This document shows positions 15,788-25,139 of a stretch of DNA of 64,000 bases, one piece after another (position 1 is the stretch's first letter; the number at the start of each line of letters is the position of its first letter). The notes under the pieces are model-generated. The model made no database searches. It was given only the letters and a program-made list of their open reading frames with translations, and was not told where the DNA came from. The DNA is taken from contig NZ_PYWK01000001.1 in NCBI RefSeq assembly GCF_003049645.1, positions 620,001 through 684,000 of the forward strand. Direction: 5' to 3'. A program made the position numbers and the translations under genes. This stretch comes from Metasolibacillus fluoroglycofenilyticus (GTDB lineage: Bacteria; Bacillota; Bacilli; Bacillales_A; Planococcaceae).

Positions 15788-16369
15788 ATGATTCAGTCTT
15801 TTATAGAAAGCATGCTGTTTTACTGCATGATAACGTTACCGATTTATGTGCTGTTACGTTTTCTTTGGATGCGGAAACGTCCTACACATAAATGGCGTGA
15901 AATCATGATGCTATTATTTTTTTGTTTCTCCATTAGTATTTTTTCACAAACGATTTTACCAGCTTATTGGATTGAAAATGGCCGCATTGTTTTTCAAATA
16001 GAGCAATCGCTATTTTTAAGGCATAATTTTACCCCGTTTCGAACAATTTCCTTGTACATAGCCCAATTAAATGGACCACTAGCGGAAATTGCCTTTTATA
16101 ATTTAGCAGGCAATATTGTTTTATTTATTCCATTTGGCTTTTTTATCCCTTTATTGTGGCATAAAATGCGCAGTATGTGGAAAATGCTATTTATGGCATT
16201 AGCAATTCCTTTGTTTATTGAGAGCTGTCAGCTTTTTATCGGACGTAGTACGGATATTGATGATGTGCTATTAAATACTATTGCCATCATTATTGGCTAT
16301 ATTTTGTATGATCTTGCACAAATTCTAAGAAAAAAGGTTGTAACAATAGGGGAAAGTCTTTTAAAATAA
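15788..16369 (+). CDS. VanZ-family integral membrane protein
   Basis: The 193-residue protein has four to five membrane helices. It carries the VanZ core: FYNLAGNIVLFIPFGFFIPLL, then IPLFIESCQLFIGRSTDIDDVLLNTI. The Asn, Pro-Phe-Gly, Glu-x-x-Gln and Arg-x-x-Asp-Ile-Asp-Asp residues are those conserved in VanZ proteins. The prototype raises teicoplanin resistance by an unknown mechanism, and most chromosomal homologues have no known role. ATG follows AAAGGAGC. It is monocistronic between structured intergenic regions. Confidence 0.88.
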   Translation: MIQSFIESMLFYCMITLPIYVLLRFLWMRKRPTHKWREIMMLLFFCFSISIFSQTILPAYWIENGRIVFQIEQSLFLRHNFTPFRTISLYIAQLNGPLAEIAFYNLAGNIVLFIPFGFFIPLLWHKMRSMWKMLFMALAIPLFIESCQLFIGRSTDIDDVLLNTIAIIIGYILYDLAQILRKKVVTIGESLLK

Positions 16370-16436
16370 AAAGGATGGAGTTCAGAAGAAAGCAATCTGC
16401 ATTTTGATAGCAAAATAGCCATTTAACTTATTTTAA

Positions 16437-16676
16437 TGAGTGTCCGAACACTCAATGAATCATAGGAACTCAGCCAAAAACAAGTGCATATTAAGATAAC
16501 GACTGAATGACCAACATCGTGTTGGCCTAAGCCTTCGGCGAATGTCTCGGATTTTGAAAGAAGGCTTGCTTGATGCAGGTCAGTTAACTATTGGGGCGTG
16601 TCGTGACGGTTGGAGGTTAACTATTACTAGGTTGCCTGAAAAATTGGACTAGAGTTAGCTTAGGCGTAATTCATAA
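16437..16676 (+). repeat. Repeat family 1, long copy R1 (about 240 bp)
   Basis: This aligns over its whole length with 56783-57012, including TAACGACT, ATGCAGGTCAGTTAACT and the end GAGTTAGCT..AGGC.TAATT. Internal hairpins include TGAGTGT/ACACTCA at the left end and CCAACA/TGTTGG. The rest of the 478-bp intergenic region (16370-16847) shows nothing beyond the prfC ribosome binding site. Confidence 0.8.
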
Positions 16677-16847
16677 AAGAAGAGGCTTGAAAATATTAAA
16701 AGTGAAAGCTTTTTTATCATCAAAAAGAATGGGTGGATAAATCAGCACTCGGTAGTTTTATAAAGCAGCGCTAAGGGGGGCTTGAAATGACTTTTCTGGC
16801 GGCCCCCTACTGCCTGTTAATGTGGATAAAAAGGAGAAGGAAAAGTT

Positions 16848-18419
16848 ATGGCTTTAGAGCAAGATATATCGGCACGTCGCACATTTGCGATTATTAGTCA
16901 CCCAGATGCTGGGAAAACGACGATTACTGAAAAGCTGCTATTATTCGGTGGAGCAATTCGAGATGCAGGTACAGTAAAAGGAAAGAAAACAGGGAAATTT
17001 GCTACTTCTGACTGGATGGAAATTGAGAAGCAACGTGGTATTTCTGTAACATCGTCAGTAATGCAGTTTGATTATAATGGGCATCGCGTTAATATTTTAG
17101 ATACACCAGGGCACCAAGATTTCTCTGAGGATACGTATCGTACATTGATGGCGGTTGATAGTGCGGTCATGGTAGTGGATGCAGCAAAAGGGATTGAGGC
17201 GCAAACATTAAAGCTCTTTAAAGTGTGTAAAATGCGTGGGATTCCCATTTTTACATTTATTAACAAATTGGATCGTCAAGGGAAAGAGCCTTTAGAATTA
17301 ATCGAGGAGCTAGAGGAAGTACTAGGTATTAGCGCTTATCCAATGAACTGGCCAATCGGTATGGGGAAAGAGTTTCTAGGTATTTATGACCGCTATAATA
17401 AGCGTGTGGAGCAATTCCGTACAGAGGAAGCAGAGCGTTTTTTACCACTGAATGAAAATGGTGAGCTAGCAATCGACCATCCAATGAAGGTAACGTCGTA
17501 CTATTCACAGGCGATGGATGATATTTTATTATTAAACGAGGCAGGGAATGAATATTCGGAGGAGAAAATTCGCCGTGGCGAGTTGACACCTGTCTTTTTT
17601 GGCTCGGCATTAACGAATTTTGGTGTGCAAACGTTTTTAGAAACATATTTGCAATTTGCACCAGCGCCACAGCCTCGTATAACAGAGGATGAGCAATTTA
17701 TTGACCCAGTGGAGTATGGGGAGTTTTCAGGTTTTATTTTCAAAATCCAAGCGAATATGAACCCAGCACACCGTGATCGTATTGCTTTCGTACGTATCGT
17801 ATCTGGTAAGTTTGAGCGCGGCATGAACATGACATTAGCACGCACAGGTAAATCTTTCAAAGTAACACAATCGACGCAATTTTTAGCGGATGACCGTGAA
17901 ACGGTTGATGAGGCAGTTGCAGGCGATATTATTGGTTTATACGACACAGGCACATATCAAATCGGTGACACAGTTGTCGGTGGGAAGAAAGCATTCCAAT
18001 TTGAAAAATTACCGCAGTTTACACCGGAACTATTCGTTCGTGTATCGGCTAAAAACGTTATGAAATCGAAGCAATTCCATAAAGGGATTTTACAGCTTGT
18101 GCAGGAAGGGGCAATCCAATACTATAAAACATTGCATACGGAAGAAGTATTGTTAGGTGCTGTAGGACAACTGCAATTTGAAGTGTTCGAGCATCGCATG
18201 AAGAATGAATACAATGTGGAAGTAAAAATGGAGCCTGTCGGTAGTAAAATTGCACGCTGGATTGAGAATGAGGATGAGGTGAAGGAATCCATGTCATCTT
18301 CGCGCTCAATGCTGGTGAAGGACCGCTACGATAACTTAGTATTTTTATTCGAAAACGAATTCGCTATGCGTTGGTTCTCTGAGAAAAACGAAAATATTAA
18401 ATTGTATAGCTTATTATAA
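16848..18419 (+). CDS. prfC: Peptide chain release factor 3 (RF3)
   Basis: The 523-residue GTPase is close in length to E. coli RF3 (529). It has the P loop SHPDAGKTT, the switch sequence [28 protein letters not shown] and [10 protein letters not shown]3 frees RF1 and RF2 from the ribosome after peptide release. B. subtilis lacks a close prfC, but many other Bacillales have it. The start follows AAGGAGAAGG. The gene stands alone and ends in a family 2 composite terminator. Confidence 0.97.
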   Translation: MALEQDISARRTFAIISHPDAGKTTITEKLLLFGGAIRDAGTVKGKKTGKFATSDWMEIEKQRGISVTSSVMQFDYNGHRVNILDTPGHQDFSEDTYRTLMAVDSAVMVVDAAKGIEAQTLKLFKVCKMRGIPIFTFINKLDRQGKEPLELIEELEEVLGISAYPMNWPIGMGKEFLGIYDRYNKRVEQFRTEEAERFLPLNENGELAIDHPMKVTSYYSQAMDDILLLNEAGNEYSEEKIRRGELTPVFFGSALTNFGVQTFLETYLQFAPAPQPRITEDEQFIDPVEYGEFSGFIFKIQANMNPAHRDRIAFVRIVSGKFERGMNMTLARTGKSFKVTQSTQFLADDRETVDEAVAGDIIGLYDTGTYQIGDTVVGGKKAFQFEKLPQFTPELFVRVSAKNVMKSKQFHKGILQLVQEGAIQYYKTLHTEEVLLGAVGQLQFEVFEHRMKNEYNVEVKMEPVGSKIARWIENEDEVKESMSSSRSMLVKDRYDNLVFLFENEFAMRWFSEKNENIKLYSLL

Positions 18420-18420
18420 A

Positions 18421-18551
18421 AAGAGGAATCGCCTGAAAAGTCATTTTGAGACGATTCCTTTGCAACGAGGATAGTGACAATTTATTGTGACTACCGCAGG
18501 AGCAAGTATTAGGGGCTGTCCGAAAAGTGTACATCTTTTCGGACAGCCCAT
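18421..18551 (+). repeat. Repeat family 2, copy B (composite terminator of prfC)
   Basis: The first hairpin is GGAATCG (18425-18431)/CGATTCC (18452-18458) with the loop core CTGAAAAGTCATTTTGAGA. Then come the conserved TTTGCAACGAGGATAGTGAC and GACTACCGCAGGAG, and a second hairpin GGGCTGTCCGAAAAG/CTTTTCGGACAGCCC (about 18514-18549). Copy C at 40604 has the same order. Confidence 0.85.
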
Positions 18552-18668
18552 TTTGTATTTCTGTGAAATATTTATTCCTAGATAAAGATAAAGAGAATAA
18601 AAATTTAGAAAAATCTAAAATTTATATTGATTTTTTTAAATGCAATATGCTATTGTTTAAAAAACAAG

Positions 18669-18706
18669 TAAAACGTTTCACTAAAACGATACACTGAAAC
18701 GTTTTA
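18669..18706 (+). promoter_or_regulatory. Paired operators of the LacI-family regulator
   Basis: TAAAACGTTTCA (18669-18680) and TGAAACGTTTTA (18695-18706) are perfect inverse copies, each with the AACGTT centre usual for LacI-family sites, and AAAACGAT lies between them. The distance between centres is about 25 bp. They stand 22-60 bp before the regulator start, so autoregulation and control of the whole block are likely. Confidence 0.75.
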
Positions 18707-18727
18707 TCTGAGAGGCGGTCATTATTC

Positions 18728-19726
18728 ATGGTTACACTTAAAGATGTTGCTAAAGAGGCGGGCGTTGGTATTACTACTGTTTCTCGATTTTTAAATAAAG
18801 ATACAACTTTAAATATACCTAGTGCGACACAGGAAAGAATTGTGAAGGCGGTAGAAAAATTAAATTATAAGCCCAATGCTGTTGCTAGAAGTTTAAAATT
18901 GGGACGTTCTAAAACCATAGCGCTTATCATTCCGGATTTTACAAACTTTGTATACAGTGAAATTATTTCAGGGGTAGAAGAAACAGTGCAGAAATATGGC
19001 TACCATTTGATTGTTTTGAGTGATACAAATCAAACGAGTAAAGCTTATATTGACTTAGTTACTGAAGGTAGAGCGGATGGCCTATTAATTGCATCCAATA
19101 TTTTAACTGACCAAGATATTGTTAATTTTAATCAATCGAATATACCGTACGTATTAATTAACAGAATGAATCAGCATGCTAAAGGATTTGTCGCTGCAGA
19201 TGATGAAAATGCAGCAAAGGAAGCTGTTGAAATGTTAATTAAAGGTGGGCATAAGAAAATCGCATTCATTACAGCGAACCAAGAGATGGATACAAGCAAC
19301 CGCCGTTATATCGGATATGAAAAAGCATTGCTTCAAAATAATTTAACAGTCAATAAGGAAATAATTGAGCAGGCGATGTTTACAGAAGAAAGCGGTTATA
19401 AGGCGATGGAGCGATTACTCAGTAAAAACAGCACTGTTACAGCCGTATTTGCATCTAACGTACGTGTTGCATTTGGAGCAATAGCTGCTATTAAAAAGAA
19501 TGGGAAGCGAATTCCTGAAGATATTGCGGTAATGGGCTTCCATCATACGCCAATGTGTGAGGTTTTTGACCCAACATTATCAACGGTAAAAGTAGACTTA
19601 AAGGAAATGGGTGTCAAATCAACAGAGCTACTAATGAATATGATGAAAAATAAAGATGCTAGCAATCAGCATATTATTTTGGAAAGCTTCGAGTTATTAA
19701 AGCGAAAAAGTACGGGAGGTAGATAA
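18728..19726 (+). CDS. LacI-family transcriptional regulator
   Basis: The 332-residue protein begins with the LacI helix-turn-helix (VTLKDVAKEAGVGITTVSRFLN), the hinge NYKPNAVARSLK, and a periplasmic-binding-protein-like effector domain (about 60-332). It heads a tightly spaced set of catabolic genes and is transcribed in the same direction, with the lyase gene 2 nt behind it. The perfect paired operator upstream supports local autoregulation. The effector is probably the imported acid or an intermediate, but cannot be deduced. Confidence 0.92.
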   Translation: MVTLKDVAKEAGVGITTVSRFLNKDTTLNIPSATQERIVKAVEKLNYKPNAVARSLKLGRSKTIALIIPDFTNFVYSEIISGVEETVQKYGYHLIVLSDTNQTSKAYIDLVTEGRADGLLIASNILTDQDIVNFNQSNIPYVLINRMNQHAKGFVAADDENAAKEAVEMLIKGGHKKIAFITANQEMDTSNRRYIGYEKALLQNNLTVNKEIIEQAMFTEESGYKAMERLLSKNSTVTAVFASNVRVAFGAIAAIKKNGKRIPEDIAVMGFHHTPMCEVFDPTLSTVKVDLKEMGVKSTELLMNMMKNKDASNQHIILESFELLKRKSTGGR

Positions 19727-19728
19727 GT

Positions 19729-21075
19729 TTGAAATCTCATATGATAGATTCTGAGGTGTATAAAGATTTATATGGTACGGAAGAAATGCGTGCAATCTTT
19801 TCTGATACTGCAATGATAGAAAAATGGATTTTATTTGAGTCTGCATTGGCGAAAGTCGAAGGAAAACTTGGGATTATTCCGAAAGAGGCGGCTGAAGAAA
19901 TTCAACAGCAAGGGAAGCTTGAAAGTTTTGATTTAGGAGAGATTTGTAGAGGGATTGTATTTACAAGTCATCCGCTTGTCCCATTTATTCGTCAATATGA
20001 GGAACTGTGTTCAAAAGATTATGGAGAATACATTCATTTCGGTGCTACAACACAGGATGTAATTGATACCGCATTTATTTTACAGTTAAAAGATGCATAT
20101 GAAATTATTCGCAAACAAACAAGTGACATAATCGAGGTGTTGTCGGTCGCTACGAAAAAATATGAAAATACGATAATGGCAGGGCGAACACATGGGCAAC
20201 ATGCATTACCAATAACATTTGGCTATAAACTAGCTTGCTGGTTAGCAGAAATGAAACGCAATTATAAGCGCCTTTGTGAAATCCAGGAACGAGTATTTAT
20301 TGGGCAATTTTCAGGAGCATCTGGCACATTAGCATCACTTGGTCATATGGCAATGAAGGTGCGACAAGAGGTTATTGAAGAGCTTGGATTGCATGTGCCG
20401 GTAATTACGTGGCATACAAGCAGAGATAATATTGCAGAGTTAGCAAATGTTTATGCATTAATTGCAGGGACAGTTGGAAAAATTGCTAATGAAATTATCA
20501 ACTTACAACGAACTGAAATTGCTGAGGTAGAAGAGGGCTTCGAAGAAGGGAAAATAGGTAGCAGTACAATGCCACATAAGCGCAATCCAATGGTTTGTGA
20601 ATATACAGTGGGGCTATCTCGATTAATCCGTATGCAAATTCCTTTATTATACGATTCATTAGTACAAGAGCATGAGCGCGATATGGGTTTATGGCTTGTC
20701 GAATTAGAAGTTATGCCAGAAATCAGCATTTACTTAAATAAAATGCTTTCTGATATGACAGGTGTCTTACAAAATATGCGTGTATATGAAAATCGCATGC
20801 GAGAAAATATCGATATTACACAAGGATTAATTTTAAGTGAGAAAGTAATGTTCGAGCTATCAAGTGCGATAGGGAAACAAACTGCACATGAAGTAGTGTA
20901 TGCAGCTTCTATGCGTTCCTATGAAAGGGGAACAAGCTTGCGTAATGAAATAGCAGCAGATGAAAATGTAAACAAATTTATTTCAGAAGAGATTCTTGAT
21001 GAAATATTAGACCCAGGTCGATATTTAGGTCTTTGCAAAGAATTTATTAATAATGTTTTAGAGATGGAGGGTTAA
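19729..21075 (+). CDS. Fumarase/aspartase-superfamily lyase or cycloisomerase
   Basis: The 448-residue protein is of the PurB/PcaB branch. It shows FGATTQDVIDTA (104-115), GRTHGQHALPITFG (152-165) with His155/His158, and the superfamily signature GSSTMPHKRNP (277-287) whose flexible loop carries the catalytic Ser. Family members cleave C-N or C-O bonds of succinyl compounds to release fumarate, or cyclise carboxymuconate. It is clearly not the housekeeping PurB by context. It starts with TTG, 8 nt after GGGAGGT. With the tautomerase and 2-oxo acid dehydrogenase downstream, it may carry out an early step on the acid brought in by the TRAP transporter; the substrate is unknown. Confidence 0.85.
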   Translation: MKSHMIDSEVYKDLYGTEEMRAIFSDTAMIEKWILFESALAKVEGKLGIIPKEAAEEIQQQGKLESFDLGEICRGIVFTSHPLVPFIRQYEELCSKDYGEYIHFGATTQDVIDTAFILQLKDAYEIIRKQTSDIIEVLSVATKKYENTIMAGRTHGQHALPITFGYKLACWLAEMKRNYKRLCEIQERVFIGQFSGASGTLASLGHMAMKVRQEVIEELGLHVPVITWHTSRDNIAELANVYALIAGTVGKIANEIINLQRTEIAEVEEGFEEGKIGSSTMPHKRNPMVCEYTVGLSRLIRMQIPLLYDSLVQEHERDMGLWLVELEVMPEISIYLNKMLSDMTGVLQNMRVYENRMRENIDITQGLILSEKVMFELSSAIGKQTAHEVVYAASMRSYERGTSLRNEIAADENVNKFISEEILDEILDPGRYLGLCKEFINNVLEMEG

Positions 21076-21076
21076 G

Positions 21077-21265
21077 ATGCCATACATAACAATTAAGTTG
21101 ATGGAAGGGCGCTCTATTGAAAAAAAGCAGCAAATGGTAAAAGAAGTGACAGATGCTTTAGTGAATTCTTTAGATATTACAGCAGATGATGTGAGGATTG
21201 AATTAGAGGAATTACAATATGGCATGTTTGCAAGAGCTGGGCAATTAATTATTGAAAAAAAATAG
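21077..21265 (+). CDS. 4-oxalocrotonate tautomerase family enzyme
   Basis: The protein has 62 codons, and after removal of Met it begins with Pro1. Counting from Pro1, Arg11, Arg39 and Phe50 are all present, which are the four catalytic residues of 4-oxalocrotonate tautomerase. The true substrate class is thus likely a 2-hydroxy-diene or enol carboxylate that is converted to a 2-oxo acid. It starts 2 nt after the lyase stop with GGAGGG inside that gene. A 2-oxo acid product would suit the dehydrogenase complex encoded next. Confidence 0.92.
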   Translation: MPYITIKLMEGRSIEKKQQMVKEVTDALVNSLDITADDVRIELEELQYGMFARAGQLIIEKK

Positions 21266-21281
21266 GGGGTTGGCAATATCC

Positions 21282-22274
21282 ATGGAAATCAATTTTATTC
21301 AAACAAATGATTCAGACTATGAAGTAACAAAGGATGAAGCGAAGGCATTATGGCGAAAGCTTATTGAAATTAGAAGCTTTGAGGAAAAAAGCATTGAGGC
21401 ATATAAAGAGGGCTTGCTTGGCGGTTCGTTACATCCATATATCGGTCAAGAAGCAGTAGCGACAGGGATGAGTGCCTTTTTAAATGAATCTGACTATATG
21501 ACGACTACTTATCGTGGACGTGGACATGCGCTTGCTAAAAAGGCAGACCCATTTAAGTTATTTGCAGAAATGTTTGGTCGAATTGATGGCTACTGTAAAG
21601 GAAAAGGCGGTCCAATGCATATCGCCAACAGCAAGCTAGGAATGCTTGGTGCGAATGGAATTGTTGCAGGGGGTATCCCTATTGCAGTGGGGGCAGCATT
21701 AACTGCAAAAACATTAAAAAATAATCATGTAGCCATTACTTATTTTGGCGATGGGTCTACAAACCAAGGAGTTTTCCATGAGGCACTAAATTTAGCAGCG
21801 GTATTAAAGCTACCAATGATTTTTGTTTGTGAGAATAACTTATATTCGGAAATGACACCTATTAGTGATTCGGTATTGAATGAGCATTTAGCAGAAAGAG
21901 GATTAGCGTATAGAATTCTGTCCTATGTTGTGGATGGTAATGATGTATTTGCTGTCAGAAAACTAGCTAAAGAAGTAACAGCATTTGTCAGAGAGGGAAA
22001 TGGGCCTGTATTTATTGAAGCGAAAACATACCGATTACTAGGACATATGTTTGGTGATACAGAAATTTATCGTACAAAAGAGGAAGTAGCAAGCTGGAAG
22101 GAAAAAGAGCCGCTTATTCAATTTAAGCAAGCAGTCGAGAAATATAATCTACTTACAGAGGACGAAATGCTAGCAATTGAAAATGAAGTAAAGGCTAGTA
22201 TTGATAATGCATTTGAGCGTGCAAAGCTATCAGAGCAACCTAGTCTTGAGGAGGTATTTACAGATGTTTACTAA
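21282..22274 (+). CDS. 2-oxo acid (acetoin-type) dehydrogenase E1 alpha subunit
   Basis: The 330-residue subunit contains the thiamine diphosphate motif, GDGSTNQGVFHEALNLAA (156-173) ending in ENN, and YRGRGHALAKKADP and KGKGGPMHIAN near the cofactor. Similar proteins are AcoA and PdhA. ATG at 21282 follows AGGGGG at a spacing of about 12; a TTG at 21270 is less likely. It overlaps the next gene by 11 nt. With E1 beta it should decarboxylate a 2-oxo acid, or cleave an acetoin-like compound, and pass the acyl unit to E2. Confidence 0.92.
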   Translation: MEINFIQTNDSDYEVTKDEAKALWRKLIEIRSFEEKSIEAYKEGLLGGSLHPYIGQEAVATGMSAFLNESDYMTTTYRGRGHALAKKADPFKLFAEMFGRIDGYCKGKGGPMHIANSKLGMLGANGIVAGGIPIAVGAALTAKTLKNNHVAITYFGDGSTNQGVFHEALNLAAVLKLPMIFVCENNLYSEMTPISDSVLNEHLAERGLAYRILSYVVDGNDVFAVRKLAKEVTAFVREGNGPVFIEAKTYRLLGHMFGDTEIYRTKEEVASWKEKEPLIQFKQAVEKYNLLTEDEMLAIENEVKASIDNAFERAKLSEQPSLEEVFTDVY

Positions 22275-23268
22275 TGGAAGACAAATAACTTATGCAGAAG
22301 CATTAAATGAAGCACTTCATGAGGAAATGGCTGCGAATGAAAATATCATTATTTTAGGTGAAGACATTGGTCAGTATGGGGGTGTTTTTAATGTAACAAA
22401 GGATTTAATTAATAAGTTCGGTAAAGAACGCATTATTGATACACCTATTTCAGAGGCGGGATTCACAGGAGCGGGTATTGGTGCAGCGATGACAGGTTTA
22501 AAGCCCATTGTGGAGTTTATGTGGATTGATTTCACTTTTGTAGCATTAGATCAAATATTGAATCAAGCAGCTAAAATGACTTATATGTCGGGGGGACAGA
22601 CGAAAGTACCGATTGTATTCCGTACACAAGGCGGAGGAGGGCGAGGTAATGGAGCACAGCATTCACAAAGTTTAGAAACAATTTTTGCTCATGTGCCAGG
22701 CTTGAAAGTTGTTGTACCTTCCAACCCATATGATGCTAAAGGTTTATTGAAATCGGCAATCCGTGATAATTGTCCAATAATGTTTATTGAAAATAAATTA
22801 CTTTATAACATGAAAGGTGAAGTTCCAGAGGAGGAATACACAATCCCATTTGGTCAAGCCAATATTGTAATCGAAGGTAGTGATGTAACGGTTGTAAGTC
22901 TATCTCGAACAGTTCATGAATGTAAAAAGGTTGTAGATTCACTAAAGGAAAGGGGCATTTCAGCGGAGTTAATTGATTTGCGAACATTAGTACCAATGGA
23001 TTCACAAACAGTAATCGATTCAGTGAAAAAAACGAATCGTTTAGTAATTGTTCATGAAGCGGTTGAAAGTTTTGGATGGGGTGCAGAGCTTAGCTCTATT
23101 GTTCAAGAACAAGCATTTGATTATTTAGATGCTCCAGTAAAGAGAGTTGGTTCACTGTCTGTTCCAATTCCGTACAATATGGCACTAGAAAAGGAAGTAT
23201 TACCAACAGAGGCTAGAATTGTCGAAGCAATTGAAGAGGTGCTTTATACAAAGGTAGGTACACAATGA
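22264..23268 (+). CDS. 2-oxo acid (acetoin-type) dehydrogenase E1 beta subunit
   Basis: The ATG at 22264 lies 9 nt after GAGGAGG and overlaps the E1 alpha stop; longer in-frame extensions are rejected. The 334-residue product has the transketolase-like pyrimidine domain with the Glu of GEDIGQYGGVFNVT, MTYMSGGQTKVPIVFRT and the C-terminal domain with HEAVESFGWGAE. It forms the alpha2beta2 E1 with the preceding gene. Its last bases, ATGA, overlap the VOC gene start. Confidence 0.93.
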   Translation: MFTNGRQITYAEALNEALHEEMAANENIIILGEDIGQYGGVFNVTKDLINKFGKERIIDTPISEAGFTGAGIGAAMTGLKPIVEFMWIDFTFVALDQILNQAAKMTYMSGGQTKVPIVFRTQGGGGRGNGAQHSQSLETIFAHVPGLKVVVPSNPYDAKGLLKSAIRDNCPIMFIENKLLYNMKGEVPEEEYTIPFGQANIVIEGSDVTVVSLSRTVHECKKVVDSLKERGISAELIDLRTLVPMDSQTVIDSVKKTNRLVIVHEAVESFGWGAELSSIVQEQAFDYLDAPVKRVGSLSVPIPYNMALEKEVLPTEARIVEAIEEVLYTKVGTQ

Positions 23269-23723
23269 TTAAAGATATTTGGCATACAAGTTTCACTGTT
23301 GAAAATATAGAAAGGTCGATAGAGTTTTATCGAGATATATTAAACTTAGAGCTTGTTCATGAGCAAGTACAGCACAATGAATATACAGCAAAGCTAGTTA
23401 ATTATCCTAACGCACATTTAAAAGTAGCGATGTTTGCAATTAAGGGTGGACATGAAAGGGCTTCAGGTCATGTAGTTGAACTTGTAGAGTATGTCTATCC
23501 AAAGGGAGAATATGTGCCTACAGGAACAGCGCATACGCGAAGTGCTCACCTTGCATTTGAAGTAGAGGATATTTTTGCCATGGTAGAAAAATTAAAAAAT
23601 GCTGGCGTTCGATTCAAATCTGATGTCGTGAGTATTGAGGCTGGGAGAAATAAGGGTGGTTATACAGTTTATTTCTTTGACCCGGATGACATTACACTCG
23701 AACTTGTACAGCCACCGAAATAA
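23265..23723 (+). CDS. VOC (glyoxalase/dioxygenase fold) protein
   Basis: The 152-residue protein consists of two beta-alpha-beta-beta-beta units. The first begins IWHTSFTVENIERSIEFYRDILNLEL with His at position 7, and the second has SAHLAFEVEDIFAMVEKLKNAG and YFFDPDDITLELVQPP with the C-terminal Glu. These match the usual metal ligands of glyoxalase, epimerase or dioxygenase members. It is embedded between E1 beta and E3 with a 4-nt overlap, so it belongs to the pathway. It could isomerise or cleave an intermediate; the reaction cannot be named. Confidence 0.85.
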   Translation: MIKDIWHTSFTVENIERSIEFYRDILNLELVHEQVQHNEYTAKLVNYPNAHLKVAMFAIKGGHERASGHVVELVEYVYPKGEYVPTGTAHTRSAHLAFEVEDIFAMVEKLKNAGVRFKSDVVSIEAGRNKGGYTVYFFDPDDITLELVQPPK

Positions 23724-23734
23724 GGGGTGACTAA

Positions 23735-25123
23735 ATGTTTGATATAGCGATTATAGGCGGAGGGATAGGAGGCTATACTGCCGCAATAAAGGCTGCGAAA
23801 GAAGGCTTGAAAGTAGCGTTATTTGAAAAGGATAAATTAGGTGGAACATGTTTACATGAAGGCTGTATACCAACCAAAACATTTTTGCAGCTATCTAATA
23901 AATATCAGGATGTTTACAAATTACAAAAAATGGGCTTTGGCCAATTGCAAATTCCTGAAATTGCAACGCTTGATTGGAGCCAATTTCTTCAGTATAAAAA
24001 TCAAGTAGTAAATCAATTATTTCAAGGTGTACAGTATTTAATTCAAAAAAATAAAATTCAGCTATTCCCTAAAAAAGTAACTGCCATTTCAAAGGCAGGG
24101 CCATTTTCCATTTCTACGGCAGACAGAGTTGTGCAGGCAAAGCATGTAATTTTAGCAACAGGAAGTAAGCCAATTGTTCCTTTAAATGTACATAAAAAGT
24201 ACAGTAACGTATTATCTAGTGACCAATTACTTAGCTTACATGAATTACCGAAATCAATCGTTATTGTAGGGTCGGGTGTTATAGGAATCGAATTTGCAAC
24301 TTTCTTTAGTCAATTAAATATTCCTGTGACAATTGTAGAAAAGGAAGAAACTATTTTAGGTGCAGTTGATAGTGAAATTGCGCAGCACTTGAAGCAGTCA
24401 TTGACGAGGAAAGGTGTGCAATTTAAAACCGGCTGTGAGGTTTTATTCAATCAAATTGAAGAGTCCGAAAATGAGGTCACTTTGAAGCTAAGGCAAGGTG
24501 CGGAAATTCTAGAGGAAAAGGCACAATATGTGCTCGTCGCAATTGGTCGAAAAGGGCATTATGGAGACATAGATTTTTCAAGTTTAAAGAAAGAGAATGA
24601 GCAATTTCCTGTAGATAAATATTTAAAGACAAAAGTATCAAACCTCTACATTATCGGTGATGCTTCTGGCAACGTCCAATTAGCACATGCCGCAGCATAT
24701 CAAGCAGAGATAGTCATTCAGAGGATATTAGGACACGAGGTAAATTCATATGATGAGCTTCTAGTACCTAAATGTATTTATAGTGTCCCAGAAGTATCTT
24801 CGATTGGATTTACAGAACGAGAGGCAAAGGAAAGCTACGAGGTAAAGGTAGGTAAATTCCAGTTAAATGCCAATGGTAAGTCGTTAATTACTGGTGAAAC
24901 AGAAGGATTTATTAAAGTAATTGCTGATAAGGCGACAGACCGTATTTTAGGAGTGCATATTATAGGCGATAAAGCAACAGAGCTTATTAGTGAGGGCAGC
25001 TTAGCCATGTTATTTGAAGCAACAGCCTCAGAAATTGGAATGACTGTTCATCCACATCCAACCGTAAGTGAAATATTTAATGAGGCAGCCTTAGCTGTTG
25101 ATGGAAAAGAGATTCATAGTTAA
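23735..25123 (+). CDS. Dihydrolipoamide dehydrogenase (E3)
   Basis: The 462-residue flavoprotein has the FAD motif GGGIGG (8-13), the redox disulfide Cys39/Cys44 in GGTCLHEGCIPTK, the NAD motif GSGVIG, a second FAD motif ending YIIGDA, and the C-terminal HPHPTVSE with the catalytic His-Glu pair. It reoxidises the lipoyl group of E2 with NAD+. The order E1 alpha, E1 beta, VOC, E3, E2 is unusual because E3 lies before E2. Confidence 0.93.
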   Translation: MFDIAIIGGGIGGYTAAIKAAKEGLKVALFEKDKLGGTCLHEGCIPTKTFLQLSNKYQDVYKLQKMGFGQLQIPEIATLDWSQFLQYKNQVVNQLFQGVQYLIQKNKIQLFPKKVTAISKAGPFSISTADRVVQAKHVILATGSKPIVPLNVHKKYSNVLSSDQLLSLHELPKSIVIVGSGVIGIEFATFFSQLNIPVTIVEKEETILGAVDSEIAQHLKQSLTRKGVQFKTGCEVLFNQIEESENEVTLKLRQGAEILEEKAQYVLVAIGRKGHYGDIDFSSLKKENEQFPVDKYLKTKVSNLYIIGDASGNVQLAHAAAYQAEIVIQRILGHEVNSYDELLVPKCIYSVPEVSSIGFTEREAKESYEVKVGKFQLNANGKSLITGETEGFIKVIADKATDRILGVHIIGDKATELISEGSLAMLFEATASEIGMTVHPHPTVSEIFNEAALAVDGKEIHS

Positions 25124-25139
25124 TAGGAGGGAATAAAGA

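Noticed and set aside
18669..18706. Catabolite responsive (cre) sites before the LacI-family gene
   Set aside because: The halves TGAAACGTTTTA lack the cre layout TGNAANCGNT; they fit a local LacI-family operator better.
19729..21075. Housekeeping adenylosuccinate lyase (purB)
   Set aside because: It lies in a LacI-controlled catabolic block with tautomerase and dehydrogenase genes, not in the purine operon.
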